From assembly GCF_001949145.1 (NCBI RefSeq), contig NW_019091634.1, positions 229,088 through 293,087 of the forward strand: a stretch of 64,000 nt of DNA, read 5' to 3'. The notes beneath the pieces are model-generated. The model made no database searches. It was given only the letters and a program-made list of their open reading frames with translations, and was not told the origin of the DNA. The position numbers were made by a program, and so were the translations under genes. Within the stretch, counting starts at the first letter, position 1. Each line of letters begins with the position of its first letter. Below, piece by piece: positions 27,501 through 42,500 of the stretch. Source of the stretch: Acanthaster planci. Taxonomy: Eukaryota; Echinodermata; Asteroidea; Valvatida; Acanthasteridae.

Positions 27501-30500
27501 GGACCTACACTAGCAACTCAACTTTTATATAGTAGGCAAAATTGAATGTGACTAAACTTTGCCGACTGTGTGCTTCAGTATATGTGTCAACTGCGATAGA
27601 AGTTTCCATGTGACTGCATATCATTGAAAACTGTTAAGCAATGCTGAATCTTTATGTTTATATGGACACTAAAGCTTAGCATAAGATTCTATTAACACTG
27701 AAATATTGGAACTATCTGGGGCCAATTTCATAGAGCTGCTTAAGCACAAAATTTGCTTAGACATGAAAAACCCTTGCTTAAAAAACAACGGTTACCACCT
27801 CAAACTCTATCTGTTTGTCATGCTAACCAAAAGACGGGATCCCAAAATAATATACATCACATGGAGTTTTGGCTGGTTACCTGATTTATCAAGCAAGGTT
27901 TTCTCGCGCTTAAGCAAATTTTGTGCTTCAGCAGCTCAATAAATTGGCCCCTGGGGTACTGCATAAGCAGCCCTCATAAGTTTCAGGGGGATGGAATTAG
28001 TGATCACCTTGCCAAGCATGTTCTCTGTCACTGAGAGATAGATGCGGTTATCGCTACTCCACAACAGCTCAATGCCCAGCTGTGGCAGCACCACGCGAGT
28101 GACTAGGGATGAAACCCGGCTGACTGTGATACTACTGTCGCCAGCCACCTTTGTGTATGGTAGCTTCAACTCCTGGGTAGGTCCACTGGCTCTAGATACA
28201 AACACTGCGCCCTCCACCTGTAGTCTGAATCGACAGAGTGACCAAAATTGAAATGAACATACCATCAAGGGCAGATACGATGGGGGTGGGGGGCCAGGGA
28301 CTCCCAAAAGGAGACAACTTCTTTTTGTTTTGGCAAAATAATAAGGTGAACTTTTAGGTCTGTTTTGTTTCCTTTTCTTCACATTGCGTGGAAAAGCCAA
28401 AAAGTGTTACCTCAAATGGAAAAGAGCTATGAAATGTTGCATGAAAAAAAATGGGGGGGCCCCTCTTAAACAAGTTTTGTCCCCGCCCCAATTGGTTCTG
28501 GATCCAGCCTTGAATATCATAAGTTTTCAAAAATGTTGAAACTCAGGTCAAATACTAGCTCATCAGCACATGAAATATTGATCTCTTTCATTCCATTCAC
28601 AATTAAAGTGATCGATTTTGTTGGCTGTAAAAAGCTGGTACAGTTTCCTTCAAAATCTTTTGATGTCTATCTTGTACATCACCAACTCCATTTTCGTTTC
28701 ATGGGAATGTCCTGTAATCATAAATGTTCTGGTAATATACATTTAGATATAGTTAAGATGCACTGAAGGAAACAAAAATAAAATTCCTGCTGTTTTGAAA
28801 ACAGGATTCATCTATTTTCTTGAGTATTTATATTTGCAAGTTAGATTGCCACTTTTAATCGTTTGGTATTGGTGATAAGTAAACATGCAAGGATTTCAGG
28901 TGTGTATGAGAAGGTATTTGAGTATATTCTGGCAGAATTCTATATGAAGTGATGAATGACGTTATTCGGACACAAAGGCTCAAACTGGTTTATAGTGGAG
29001 ATTGAGCATATGTGAAACCACAGGTGGGCAAGCTAGCAAATACTGCTCAACAACGCTGTCTCAGAGTTTCAAAAAACTGACAACATTTTGAAAAATGTCT
29101 CACAATTCTTGAACAAATGAGCACCAAAGGTAAGCATTGCAAAGTCAAGCTTCTGTTAAGGACTATATGCGTGGTATCGTGTCACTTTAAAAAGTTTATT
29201 TCGACAGAAAATAATACCGCGCCTTGGACAAGTTCTTTGAGGACTAATACTATATGCTAATGGTTCAGTAAGCATGTTAGCATTCATCTTCTTTGAAGTA
29301 TATACATGTAGAAACAGCTTTCCAACAAATGAAAATGCCATGCCATAAAAGTTTAAACTCCAGGCATTGTGGTTCAGGACAAAATTTTGTAAAGTTATCA
29401 GATCCTTCACAATGGCAAGTCAACATAAAGTTTGACAAATACATGTACTCTTCTGAACAACTCAGCTTAGAGTGGCATTGCTCATGAGTAGTCTTAATGC
29501 AAAACATGTGCACTGTAACTCACCCATATGTGGTTCCATCCGGAGTCACAACGCTGACAAATGGAACGCAGCCCAGACTTTTGCCCCTGCAGTTGGACTT
29601 GTCCATGAAGATGCTGAAGGGCGGGCCATTCCTGTTCTGATTCTGTGCCAACACGTACTCGCAAGTGCCGTCAAAGTCGAAGAGTCTGTCGTCAAATGTG
29701 CGGAAAGCGTGGCCTCCCAAGATGGAACAGGTTGCTGGGCAGGCATGGGTTGTACAGTTGTGGAGCATACCCTCCCAGCAAACGCTGATGTGAAGGGGGA
29801 ACAATCACAAAGTAGGCTTTTGAATTTACAAATCATCGTCCCATCTTGGAATCTCCAATTGTTGCAAACAAGAAGGTTACGTCTACAAGTCAAGTCAGGG
29901 GAGAGGCAAGAGCGCTATGTCCACCCTCAAGCAAGAAAATGCTTTCAAAAATAATGCACGGCAGGTGTTCGGTCTGTTTTTTTTCTCTTCTTTTAAAAAG
30001 CATGAAAAACGCCCTAACTGTACCCTCAACCCTCTAAAAGGCAAAATTCCAAAGCTTTTGCCTCCCTAATAAAAAACTGGTTCTGCATCCACCCCTGGTC
30101 AAATCACAAGCCACTTTTCTACAAGACAAGTCAAGTCAAGCTACAAGTCTTTTTTTTGCAAGTCCAGTCACGAGACAATTTTTCCCATGTCAAGTCCTGA
30201 GTCATTTCTCTCAAGTCTGTGATGGTCAAATTAAATTTGCACAGTCTTTCTAACATCCTTTATTGATGAAATGAGCAACAAGTATGATGTTTGCCAAAGG
30301 GTCATTCTATAAATAAGGGGTCCCATTGTTTTGGCGTCCCTGTCATATCTGACATATGATTTTGTAAGTTCAGAACACATTTTCTAATTTCCAAGAGTGA
30401 TGAATTGATGCAAATTACCTGCCAAACAAATAGTAATAGTTTGAAATCAATTTTGGTGAATTTTCATGTCAAAAAACAAAGATCAGATGTAACAGAGACA

Positions 30501-33500
30501 CAAAAATGTCAAACTTTTGGACCCAAAATTTATAGAATGACCTAAAAGTAAGTCTAATTTTAATTTTGTTTCCATCACAATGTCATTTGTAACAAGACAT
30601 TTGGATAATGAAAACAGACAGTTTTTGGTTTTGCACACATTAAGTAAAAACAAGCATTTGTTTAATCATGCGCAGCAGCGAACATGTTTAAAAGGGGATA
30701 GAAAGAGCAGTATTATTCACCAGTCCCTGCATCCATCTTTAATAATGGCACCAGCTGGGAAGTCTTCATCTGCCTGGCGGCAAGGGCAACTTTGCTTCGG
30801 AATGCACTGGGACTCAAACAGGAATGTGCCTGTGTAGGGCCAAAAAAATTATACATTTGATATATTGACTTGAAGAAATTGACAAAACATTACAACCCTT
30901 CTACGAATGATTGTGTCATATGCCAGTTCACTGTTCCCACTGGAGTTTATCATTTAACAACTGTGTATCTCTGTATACATGGAAATAGCACAGGTACCAT
31001 TGAACTCAACTAGTCTGGTTAGCAGTTCCTGAATCATGGGTTGGACTGTGGGGCGGAGACAAGTCTATCATATGCACAAGCATTAGGGTAATGTGCATTT
31101 TCATTGCCTGGTCAAGTGAGCCTTCTGGGCCAATCAAAAATACAGTATTCAAGACAGACGTTCAACAGACACATTTTTAACCACTGTGGTTACTACGTTA
31201 TTGATATTTGTGTCAATGGGTTGTGTAAAAGGCACCCACTCAGTGAAACAGACGGGTTATTACGCACATATATGTATCATGGTGACTGTATGCACCATTA
31301 TGATGAACGGTTAACCAGCAGTCACATGATACTTTGATGCAGAAGAGTACGGTACAAGCTTTTGCAAGCCTTTATAAGCACACCTGTCAAACTGTACGAA
31401 TTCTGCTGGCATTCCACAGAGCCATTCACAGCAAACATACCTTCAGGACACTGACATCCAGGAACACACGGCTCAGGACAGTCATCAGAATAAAACAGAG
31501 TTTCGCAGGTGCGGGGGCATGCTGAACCACACTCAACATACTTCATGCCATTTTCACATTCAATGTCTGTGGTTAAAAACAAATTTAAAGCAAATTGATA
31601 CAGAAATGTAAATATCGGAAAGATAATCCCTACGAAAGCGTATATTACGTTGGCCACACCAAAACGAACTAAACAGAATATAAATCATTGAAATATAAAT
31701 CCTCAGAAAACGGGTATTTTTCTGAACATCTCAACTAGGGTTGGGCGCATTCTGCCCCCCCCCCAGCATTTTGGCTGCCTTTTTAACAGACATTTGTTAT
31801 GAGTATCCAATTTCAATTCAGCCCGACAAAGAGTTCTGTTGCCTTGGTCATTTTACATAGTTCAGGGTTCATGCCCGTCAGCCTGTGCGCACTTTAATAG
31901 CACATTAATGGGCAAGGTGAACACTTTATAGCTGGCCTGTCATGGAAAAATGAGGGTTTTGCCGGAATGGTATATCTGACTTTCATAAAAATGGTTTCAA
32001 AATGAACAAAAGGCTTTCACAGGGAAAAAATTGAGACGATATCAACGAAAAAAGTGGGCTGGGGGAGGGGGGGATTTCGCCCCCTCTATAGGGTGACAAA
32101 GTTTTCAGGATAACTTACGGCAGAAAGACTCAGACCTCCATTCAACTGCTATACCGTGTCTTGCACATGCCTTCGATAACTTGGCATAGATGTTGCAAAT
32201 GTCACAACGCGAGCCTTCCAGTATGCAAAGCGACAGTGAAAACCAGCATGAGGAGTAGAATGGTTCTATCACCAGCTTGTCCCTGCAGTCTTTGAAGATC
32301 GGGTCAACTGCGAAATCGTTGCAGGCTTGGAGAACCTCCTGTTGCTGCAGGTCGCTGAGGTTTTCGAATGGATTCAGGTACTTGGCATCCTGCGGCTTGC
32401 AATGGCCCTCCGGGAACCTGTACTTGGCAGCCACGTCGGCCACGGACAGGTCTTCAAGGTCATTTCTGGGGTCACTGTCGTAGTTACCACAGAGGCCTTT
32501 AAGGCTATGCACCTCATCAGCAGCTTGGTAGATTCGATTTACGGCGATGGATACGCTGTTGCTCCCATCAAAGAGCACCCGGGTTTCTGCATGAGATTTT
32601 AATGTTAGAATATCAAGCACTGACAACACTTACAACCGATAACATATGAAGCACAGTTGATCACAACTCTTGCATTCATTTGCTGATATTTCAATATTGC
32701 TTGGAAATTTAGCGTAACAGAGAAAAATGACATATTTTGGCTGTATCATGCCATGTGCTAGCATTCATTTTCCAATAGCTCATTATTCCTCTCAGAAACA
32801 AATGCCCGAGCGAACCAAACTATACTTTTGACTTTAGAATGTTTTCTAAAGTCTTTTTTCTCCTTACCGTCTCCTGCTTCAAAGACCACTTCTGTTCCTC
32901 TCTTGAAGATCATTACGCCATCATTTCCATACGGTGGAATAACAACTCTGTTATTGTAATGAACCACACTCCCAGGAAGGAACTCCACCATCATGACATT
33001 GTTCCTGGAAAGTGACCATAGATAAGATCAAAGATCTTGAAGAAAGATCGAAGACAAATTAAATTGGTTTGACAGACCACTGAGCCGGAAGTGTCTTGCA
33101 ACCATTCCTTGCAATAGGATTTATCAATATAAATCCTTGTAAAATATAAATGTTTGTAACAAAAAGAGAAAGAAAAAGAAAAAAAGAACCTAATTATGAA
33201 ATATAATGTATGGGTACCCGTACATACCCATTGGTGAACAAGATCACAGCAAGTGCATCAGGATACATGATTGGCTGAAAGTATTGTACTAATACTCATG
33301 AGGTCAAATGACTGAGAGCACAGTCTACCATTTAACATCAGCTAAAAGTAGAAACAATGAATTTCTTTTGTTGTTTCATGTATCGCTGAACCATATACTT
33401 TTTAGTGCTTCTCTCCTAGAAGCATTAGGCTTGAATTTTAAGTTTTTTATTGATCACTCCTGACCACCTCTTGTAAGATTGATATCCTGTGGATATCCTG

Positions 33501-36500
33501 TATTGCTTACGTGATGTTTACGGCGCTTTTGCACTCATGGTTGATATCGTTGCACTCATACTTGGGAACAATGTCCACAGTGAACTGATTTTCGGCTTTG
33601 AAGAACGCCATAATGCTTCGACACCTGAGAGGGTAGTTGTATGTAAGGCCATCAAATGTCCTGATGGAGCCACCACTGAACGTGCACACTCCTAGAGCAA
33701 AAGTTCAATAACATGGGTTACCGTGTAACTCACCTTGCTCTAGAGATAACATTTACGCACAGAATGAATGGTAAAAATGTACTCGGTAAACGATGTGGTA
33801 AAATATTATAATAAAATTTAGCCAAAAGGAGATGTTACTGTTCCACTTTGTTTTAACTTACTTGCTTCGCATATTTTATTAGTTAAAAATGAGTTGTGTA
33901 ACTATGGTCAAATTATTGACAATGAGTTCTTATCACCACGCTCGTTGACTCATGACGGATAATGTATAAATCGACCAATAGGGTTCAAGATGAAAGAATG
34001 AAGACACACTTGTCAGAGTGTGATTTACACCATCTTATATGAACATTTGAATGTAAACAATACTTGATAAAAGTTTATATACACTTCATATTTTGAAGTC
34101 TGTATTTAGCTGACCTAATTGGACTAATTTTCCCTGGACCTGAAGTCTGGCTCTGAGCCAAACATCCTAGCAATTGATGGAGCCCTTAAAGATCATAGCA
34201 AAACTATATGATTTTGGAGAGGAGAACGCCCATTGCTTCAGCACTTCATGACTTTTTCAAGTTCTAACATTGTACATGATCATTGGAATTAGACTAGGTG
34301 GAGGTGGGAAGCTCTCAAAGCAATGGATAGTTTTAGATCCATTTTCTGCAGTCCACTGTTTAAGATCTTCAGAAAGTCCACTTTATAAGGACCATGTAAA
34401 GTGAACAATCAAAATCTATACAGCATGCTCTGAAAGAAACATTGTGTTTTGTGAAACTCTGGCCTATTTTTTGGTGATTGCTTCAATATTTTTAGAGGTG
34501 CAAATCTGACTGTTATTACTTATAAATTGCAATATTGAGTGATTGAGTGTAAATTTTAAAAAGTCTGTAATATTCTAAGCAAATGTATATTGTAAACATT
34601 CCTTGGAGAGTTTTTTAGTGGACACAATCCTCAGCAGTGGGGTGGGAATGTGCTGGTTTAGGGGGAAAAAGGGAAGACAGCTTTTTCAAGATGTACTTTG
34701 CAGGGATGTTAGTTTCGAGTGGGTTCGAGTCCAACCAGAGTAAGCTTGTGAATTTTTTGGCAAGCTCTCAAACGAAAACTGAGTATACAGTGTTTATCAA
34801 TATACGTCGGGTAACAAAAAAAACTTGTGCTTGATATTATTATACTGATTTATGTCAAATGCATAAAACCTTTGTAACCCTTTAGTGACAGAGAGATTCT
34901 AGTTCTCAAGCAAAAAAATATTAAGGGGCCAACTTTAAGTCAACCTACCATCTGGAATCCCGTCAGCAAAAGGCTCAAGAGATGGTTCAAGATAATGATG
35001 CATGTTACTTCTCTTGTTTACATGGTCTGCAAGTGGAAAAGAATGAGGCACAACCCATCGCTCCTGGTTTGAATGTTGATTTTTATTGTGTTAGCAACTC
35101 TGAAATTTACGCACAACAGTTTGCACGGGTAGAATACCAACTTCACAATCATCGACATGTGCCCCTGTGCCAAATATCAATGGTGAAGCTTCAGGCCTGA
35201 TGCCATTTTCTTCATTTTCATCTGTACTACAAAACCATGAAAACAATGTTCTAAAATTTGAAAACTCAAAACCTGTGTTGGGCACTGTCATTTTAAGATA
35301 CATGTACTTGGTGCTACACTTATGCACTTGTATATGGGTTAATTCAGATATAAAATGCCAATCTTTAAGGTGGAGTGTAAGTAGTAAATATTTGAGCTTC
35401 AAACTTTGGCTGAAATAGCAATTATACACATACATGTATGGACTGGCAAATAGGTCACTAGTGCATGCCTATGCATTCCAAGGGATTGTGAGCGACTAGA
35501 AGAGGATCTTGTTTTCCAAGGCTGAAAGGCCACGGGGAAATATGTAGGCCCATCTACTAGTCACTCACAGGCCTGAGGGGGCATTGATGCACATGAGTAA
35601 ACTAACTCTTGCAATATGTATCTTATAACACACTTCTGTTTAAAATGTAAAACAAGAAAGGAAACTTTTCGGGATTTAGCTGAACTGAGTTCAACCATAC
35701 AACTAGTAAGTGATCCACCCCGAGCTGAAGTGCACCCTCAATCGGCTAAAGAAAGACAGGTGGTAACAGGTGGTATTCAGCATGCTCCAGGTCAAATGCG
35801 CACACATGTACTTGCACGCCTCAAATACGCCATCATTCGTTCCGCTCGGAGCGGATAGACTTAAATATAATGATAAGCTTTATTTACATGTGCACTTTAC
35901 ATTGCGTCTCACCTCACTGCAACAGGACAGTGCATACATGTATGTATGTATACAAAACATGACATTATGTTATGAGCCCCGAGTTAGATCATGAGAGGGC
36001 GCAATTTTCCTAGCATGAGGCTCCTTTGGTCCAAACCACACTTTGCTTGTTCACCAATGACCATTAAAGGAATGTGTAACAGTCGTATCAATCCCAAAAA
36101 ATGAACCCTCCAGTCCAACATGGCTCTTTTCAACCAATGAGGGGGTACTTCTGTTCAAGATCTACGTATAGACCGATATGGTGACAAGAATCGGAAGTCA
36201 TTACTGTGGTGTCCCCACGCGCGTGAACAAAAGAGAGGCACATTGAGAGGCACTTTCTCATCAGCCAATGGGAGCGAACTGCTAACCAAAATCAAGCGCT
36301 CGTCAAGCTTAGGAATGCGTGCGTCTGAGTGGTGGGGACACCACAGCAGTGGTGTCGGCAAATCGGTCTATTCAACAAGCAATTTAACAATAAAAAGGCC
36401 TCAGAAAATTATGCCTTCTACATACGTCAGAGTGCTATTTCTAACCATTTTTCCCAATATTTTGAGGAAAGCTTTGCCAAGTTTATTGCACACTTTAGAA

Positions 36501-39500
36501 GTAAATATAATAAATAAAATATAAATTATTATGAGTAATAGAAACAACATGTAAGCTTATAATTTTTATTTGGCAAGAAACTACATTTGTAAGTGTGCAG
36601 CCGTGCCAACACAAAAGAAGCCCATAATATAGGGTGTGACCCGGTGTGTGCATGTGTGTTGGGGGAGGGAACAAATAATACATTGGGTAGCTAGGCTTGA
36701 TTGATTGAGGCTTGTGATTTCAGGTATCATTGGAGAATAAATTCTCTAAATCTGCACTGAAACTTCCAATGAATTCCCTGATAAGAATTCAGGACAGGCC
36801 ACGCAGGGTGCCATCAGGCTTGTGATATTACGCAAGCCAACATTTCTTGGATACCAGTATACAAATTAAAACAGAAAACCTACCACTGCCTGAATTCTCC
36901 ATGATCCCCAAACGACCTTCACACCCATTATCCTCCAAGTTGCATACTCCGTTGTTTGTCGGACAAAGGCGTTTGCAAAAAGCTACAAATCAAGAAAGCA
37001 AATACAAATATTTCATTCCACACTTCCTTGCATAAAGAAACAGATATGAAGAGTGAGAAGTATATTGGGAACAGTAACGGAACCTTACCTGGGCCCAATT
37101 TCATGGCGGCACTGCTTACTGCAAAATTCCACACTTACGATCTCCATTCTTCGTTAACCGCGCAAGCAGAAAAATTCTGCGCTAACCCTTTAAGCACAGA
37201 ATCCTTAGTCACGTTAGTTGCGGGATGTACGCATGCGCACAGGCCAAATTCCTCGCTAACCCATGAAATACGTTCGTGGTAAACACAGAATTTTCTGCTA
37301 CAGTAAGCGCCGATTTTTCGCTTGCGGTAAGCAGCGCCATGGATTTGGGTTCAGTGTTGAGCAGAAAAGTTGTTGACAACTTACGCATTCCACAATAATT
37401 GGGGAGATGCTTATCCTCACAGCACACCCACCTATCAAAGAAAAAAAAATGAAATACTAATTGACATTGAAATTAGCGGGGTTTTGACACTGTAAAACAT
37501 ATGGGCATGCTTTCAATTTGAAGGGGAAATTTTTCTTTTCTTCCCAAATGTGAGTAAACCTTATCAGTATTGGAAGCTCCGATTCTCATTTGATCCTAAG
37601 CCGCGCACATTACACAGTTTAATTAAGGACTGTTTTGGAGGTGATTTTGGAGGATTTGGGGTACAAGCTATTGTGGTGAAATGAATTAAGGGGATGGAAA
37701 GCCTATGGGAGATACTTGGACTCTACTATCACCTGACGATGTCCAATAAAAAGGTCTAATGTTAATGAAGGCGATTCTCATGGTTGGACATCCGGGAACT
37801 TCTGTACATTACTGAATAACACGAAGGGTAAATTTGCCCCTTTGCTGTGTGTTAAACGTCCATAATGACGTCACGCCAACTGCGAGAATTTGTAGAATCC
37901 AATTATGTTATAGTTCATGTACCCTATTATATGACACGGCCCCTAACATGGCGCACTTTCATTTTTCGCATGTACATGTAGTGTCTTACTGGAGGAATAT
38001 TTTTACCTCAAATTTCAGTCGGTAAAACTTCATCAAACTCCTATTATCCTGATTCATAAATCTCAATTTTGTGTATCAGCTAAAAAGTTCTTACGAAATT
38101 TTATTTGCAACGGATTTTTAGAATTTTTCCTGACACGCGAAATGAATGCTATTACAATAAGCTTACAATTATGAAAATAAGTTTCTGACAAGCTTGTAGA
38201 TACTTTAGGTAGGCCCCCTAGGTCTAGGTGAGTAGAAGGAATGATGCTTTAAAAGAATTTATTAACTTTAAAGAGTTTTGGAAATGTTTAGGCTATGTAG
38301 GTATGTGGCATTTTCTGAGATTTTTCAAGTGCTCTACATTAGACTAGAGAACACTCAGCTGAACTCGAGCCCAATTTCCAGACGCTGATATTTTTGGATT
38401 TCAGACGAAATTTCAGAACACTGAAATTGTCCACAAATGTTCAATACTATGAAGGCTAACCCTGTTATGAGGGATAAGATCATAATAAGTACCAGTACTT
38501 AACCAGAAGAGTTTTTCAATGAAAAGCCTTAGCAAAAGCTGCGAGAGGAAAGTTAGAAGTGCGCCATGTGTACCCCAAGAACTGTGAGTCCACGTGCACT
38601 CGTTGAAGCTGCCATTTTGTTTGTATGACCCATTCTAGAATCTGACCAACTTATGATCGCTTGCTCTACGGAACTCTAAAAGTGCCTTTTAACTGTTTGA
38701 GATCCTGACTTTTTTTCTCGGGATGACATCACACAGCTAATAGATGTCGACATCCTGAGATAATTAATCACCGGATGGTGACATCGCAAAAGTTGGATAA
38801 CAAAACCCTGAGATTATTTACCATGGGTTGACTATATCGTGAAAGTGGAAAAATGACATTACTTGTCAATGGGCACGTGATGGAAGAAATATACTAAGCA
38901 CACATGCAGTGCTGGTGCTCATGTCTCCGCAATTTACAGTGGAAACAATGAAATAAAAACACTTGTTGCATGTAATATTCACCCAATAAATTATCACAGG
39001 ATGTTGCGATCCAACTTTTACCGTGTTTTCATTTAAATCGTTACCGGGCGGCGGGCTCACGACGGTATTATGTCTCGATCCCGAGAAAAAAAATCAGGAT
39101 CTCAACAAGTTGGATGGCATATGTAGAACCTCGTAGCTACCTGCCCGCGTAAATGGTATTTTTCTGAATTGGGTACTATGAGCACTATATTAGGGCTCAC
39201 ATGGTGGCGCTGTGCCAATTTATATGTACCAGTCACGCTATTTCGCGTCAGCACATACAACTAGCTTCAACAAAAGCGTGAACAACTTGAACATATCCTC
39301 TATTAAAAGACTTAAATGTGGTCTTATCAAATTTTAAAGACTCTAAGACATGCCACTGTGTGAGAGAAACACCGAATACGCCTCCAGATTCACGAAGAAA
39401 AACGAAACTTGGTCGCGACGTATGGAGGCCGCCATCTTTCTTTACTGGACCAGTACAAGTTTATACGTATACTTTTGTACTTCGGCTACAGTACATCCCG

Positions 39501-42500
39501 GCGTGCCCACCGTGACTCTGCGTGCATGTTTACGGGAGAAAGCCCAATGCTCTGATTTACTCACTATTCTTCATACCTAACCCCCGTTTCAGACAGGTGT
39601 TCCAGATCTCACTGAACCAACTTTTGAATTAAGCGCGGCAAAAGTTCGACGTCTGAAACAGGAGCCACACGGCATGCTATCAGGCGAAAGATCGACACTC
39701 AGCGGAGCGACACCTTGTTTCACTGAGAAGTCGCTCTTTTCATGGGCTGAACCCAAAAATACATTGGGTCGACCCGACTCGACTCTTGAACGCTTAATTA
39801 TATAGTCTAAAATGAGCTTTGGCCTTACTAACCCGCCGTTAAACGCCATAACGCCACATTCTTCAGCTTGACGTGCGCGTACATTTGGCAAATCACNCTG
39901 CACTCGTTGAAGCTGCCATTTTGTTTGTATGACCCATTCTAGAATCTGACCAACTTATGATCGCTTGCTCTACGGAACTCTAAAAGTGCCTTTTAACTGT
40001 TTGAGATCCTGACTTTTTTTCTCGGAATGACATCACACAGCTAATAGATGTCGACATCCTGAAATAATTAATCACTGGATGGTGACATCGCAAAAGTTGG
40101 ATAACAAAACCCTGAGATTATTTACCATGGGTTGACGATATCGTGAAAGTGGAAAAATGACATTACTTGTCAATGGGCACGTGATGGAAGAAATATAAGC
40201 ACACATGCAGTGCTGGTGCTCATGCCTCCGCAATTTACAGTGGAAACAGTGAAATAAAAACACTTGTTGCATGTCATCTTCACGTAATAAATTATCACAG
40301 GATGTCGTGATCCAACTTTTACCGTGTTTTCATTTAAATCATTGCCGGACGGCGGGCACACGACAGTATTATGTCTCGATCCCGAGAAAAAAATCAGGAT
40401 CTCAACAAGTTGGATGGCATATGTAGAGCCTCGTAGCTACCTGACCGCGTAAATGGTATATTTTTGTGAATTGGGTACTATGAGCACTATATTAGGGCTC
40501 ACATGGTGGCGCTGTGCCAATTTATATGTACCAGTCATGCTATTTAGCGTCAACACATACAACTAGCTTCAATAAAAGCGTGAACAACTTGAACATATCC
40601 TCTATTAAAAGATTTAAAAGTGGTCTTATCATATTTTAAAGACTCTAAGACCTGCCACTGTGTGAGAGAAACACCGAATACGCCTCCAGATTCACGAAGA
40701 AAAACGAAACTTGGTCGCGACGTATGGAGGCCGCCATCTTTATTTACTGGACCAGTACAAGTTTACTTTTGTACTTCGGCTACAGACATCCCGGCGTGCC
40801 CGCTCTGCGTGCATGTTTACGGGAGAAAGCACAATGCTCCGATTTACTCACTATTTATCATACCTAACCCCCGTTTCAAACAGGTGTTCCAGATCGCACT
40901 GAACCAACTTTTGAATTAAGTGCGGCAAAAGTTCGACGTCTGAAACAGGAGCCACACGGCATGCTATCAGGCGAAAGATCGACACTCAGCGGAGCGACAC
41001 CTTGTTTCTGAGAAGTCGCTCTTTTCGTGGGCTGAACCCAAAATTACATTGGGTCGACCCGACTCGGCTCTAGAACGCTTAATTATATAGTCTAAAATGA
41101 GCTTTGGCCCTATAGACTAACCCGGCGTTAAACGCCATAACGCCACATTCTTCAGCTTGACGCGCGCGCGCATTTGACAAATCAANNNNNNNNNNNNNNN
41201 NNNNNNNNNNNNNNNNNNNNNNNNNNNNNNNNNNNNNNNNNNNNNNNNNNNNNNNNNNNNNNNNNNNNNNNNNNNNNNNNNNNNNNNNNNNNNNNNNNNN
41301 NNNNNNNNNNNNNNNNNNNNNNNNNNNNNNNNNNNNNNNNNNNNNNNNNNNNNNNNNNNNGAAACCCCATTGGTCGAAGAGGCATGTAACGCGCGCGTAC
41401 CACCTGTCCACGAGCGTTGTGCCACCGCAGTAATGGTGGTTGAATTACACCATGGGTGCGTTTGATTAGCTTACACATGTAAGCCAAACTGGCGGGGACT
41501 TCACCTTTTTCCCAGAGTGCCTTGGTAAATACACTGCAGCGCATTCGATTAGCCTCATTTCGAGGCTTCCCTTGCGTGTAACAATGGTGCATATTCACGG
41601 AAGCTAATCGAACGCACCGTATAAGACGGTTGAGCTAATCCTTTACAGTAAATTCGATGAGAAACTATACAGTAGCACAGCACCCACAATTCAGCTTGAC
41701 GCACGCGTGCCTTTGGCAAATCACGACACCTTATTGATCGAAGAGGCATGGAACACGCGCGTACAACCTGTCCACGACCGTTTTGCCAAAGTAATAATGG
41801 CTTCTATTTTTGGTTGTTGAATTGTAAGGCGCCTGTCCATATGCACGTATTTGTGGGTGCGTTGTGTACACGGCTACGATGCGTTCATGCATTTCACATT
41901 CAAGGACACTTAAAAATCGACGCCGTTAACATGACACGCACGTGTTGTGTTCGGCCGTCAAAATCGCGCCGGGAGCGCTTTGACGGATACGCAACGCTTG
42001 GCACAAGTGCTGACGCAGATTATGGTAGGGCGCCTTTACACTGTTGGTTGAGTGCCCGTCATCTGGCCGGTTCTAAACAATTCAAGACGCACTACATGCC
42101 ACCGTAACCCCTCATGGAGTACATGCCACCAGCACACTCAAATGGCCTCACATACACGTACCACAAGTGGCGACTTTGGCGAGCTTGGTTCGCAGCACTT
42201 TCACCAGAGTGACTTGGAGGCCTTCATGCATGTTTGGAATTTTCTGGGACTGACCAGCGACTTACGGTCGAACGAAATTTGAGGCGATTATTACCGTCAT
42301 TTAAAAGCGATGAGAACAAGGGGAGAAGTTCTCGTTGAAAGAAAGAGGGAGACATCATAACTGGGGTTAGCGAGACTGCGGCAAGAATAGCCCCTGACTT
42401 TGGTCGTCTGAATAAATGATTTTGGTAGAGTACTTAATGCTTCACACTGTGGAAACCTGTGATTCATATAGTGCCAGGCCATTTCTGACACGGTCCATTA

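Noticed and set aside
29472-29954. 160-codon plus-strand open frame
   Set aside because: It is the antisense of gene A exon 11 (D2 VWD), which is supported by domain content and splice phases.
34944-34980. Small open stretch (PFADGIPDG) with AG and GT borders between gene A exons 5 and 6
   Set aside because: 25 nt long and out of phase: joined after exon 5 it gives a stop. Exon 5 to exon 6 is in frame without it.
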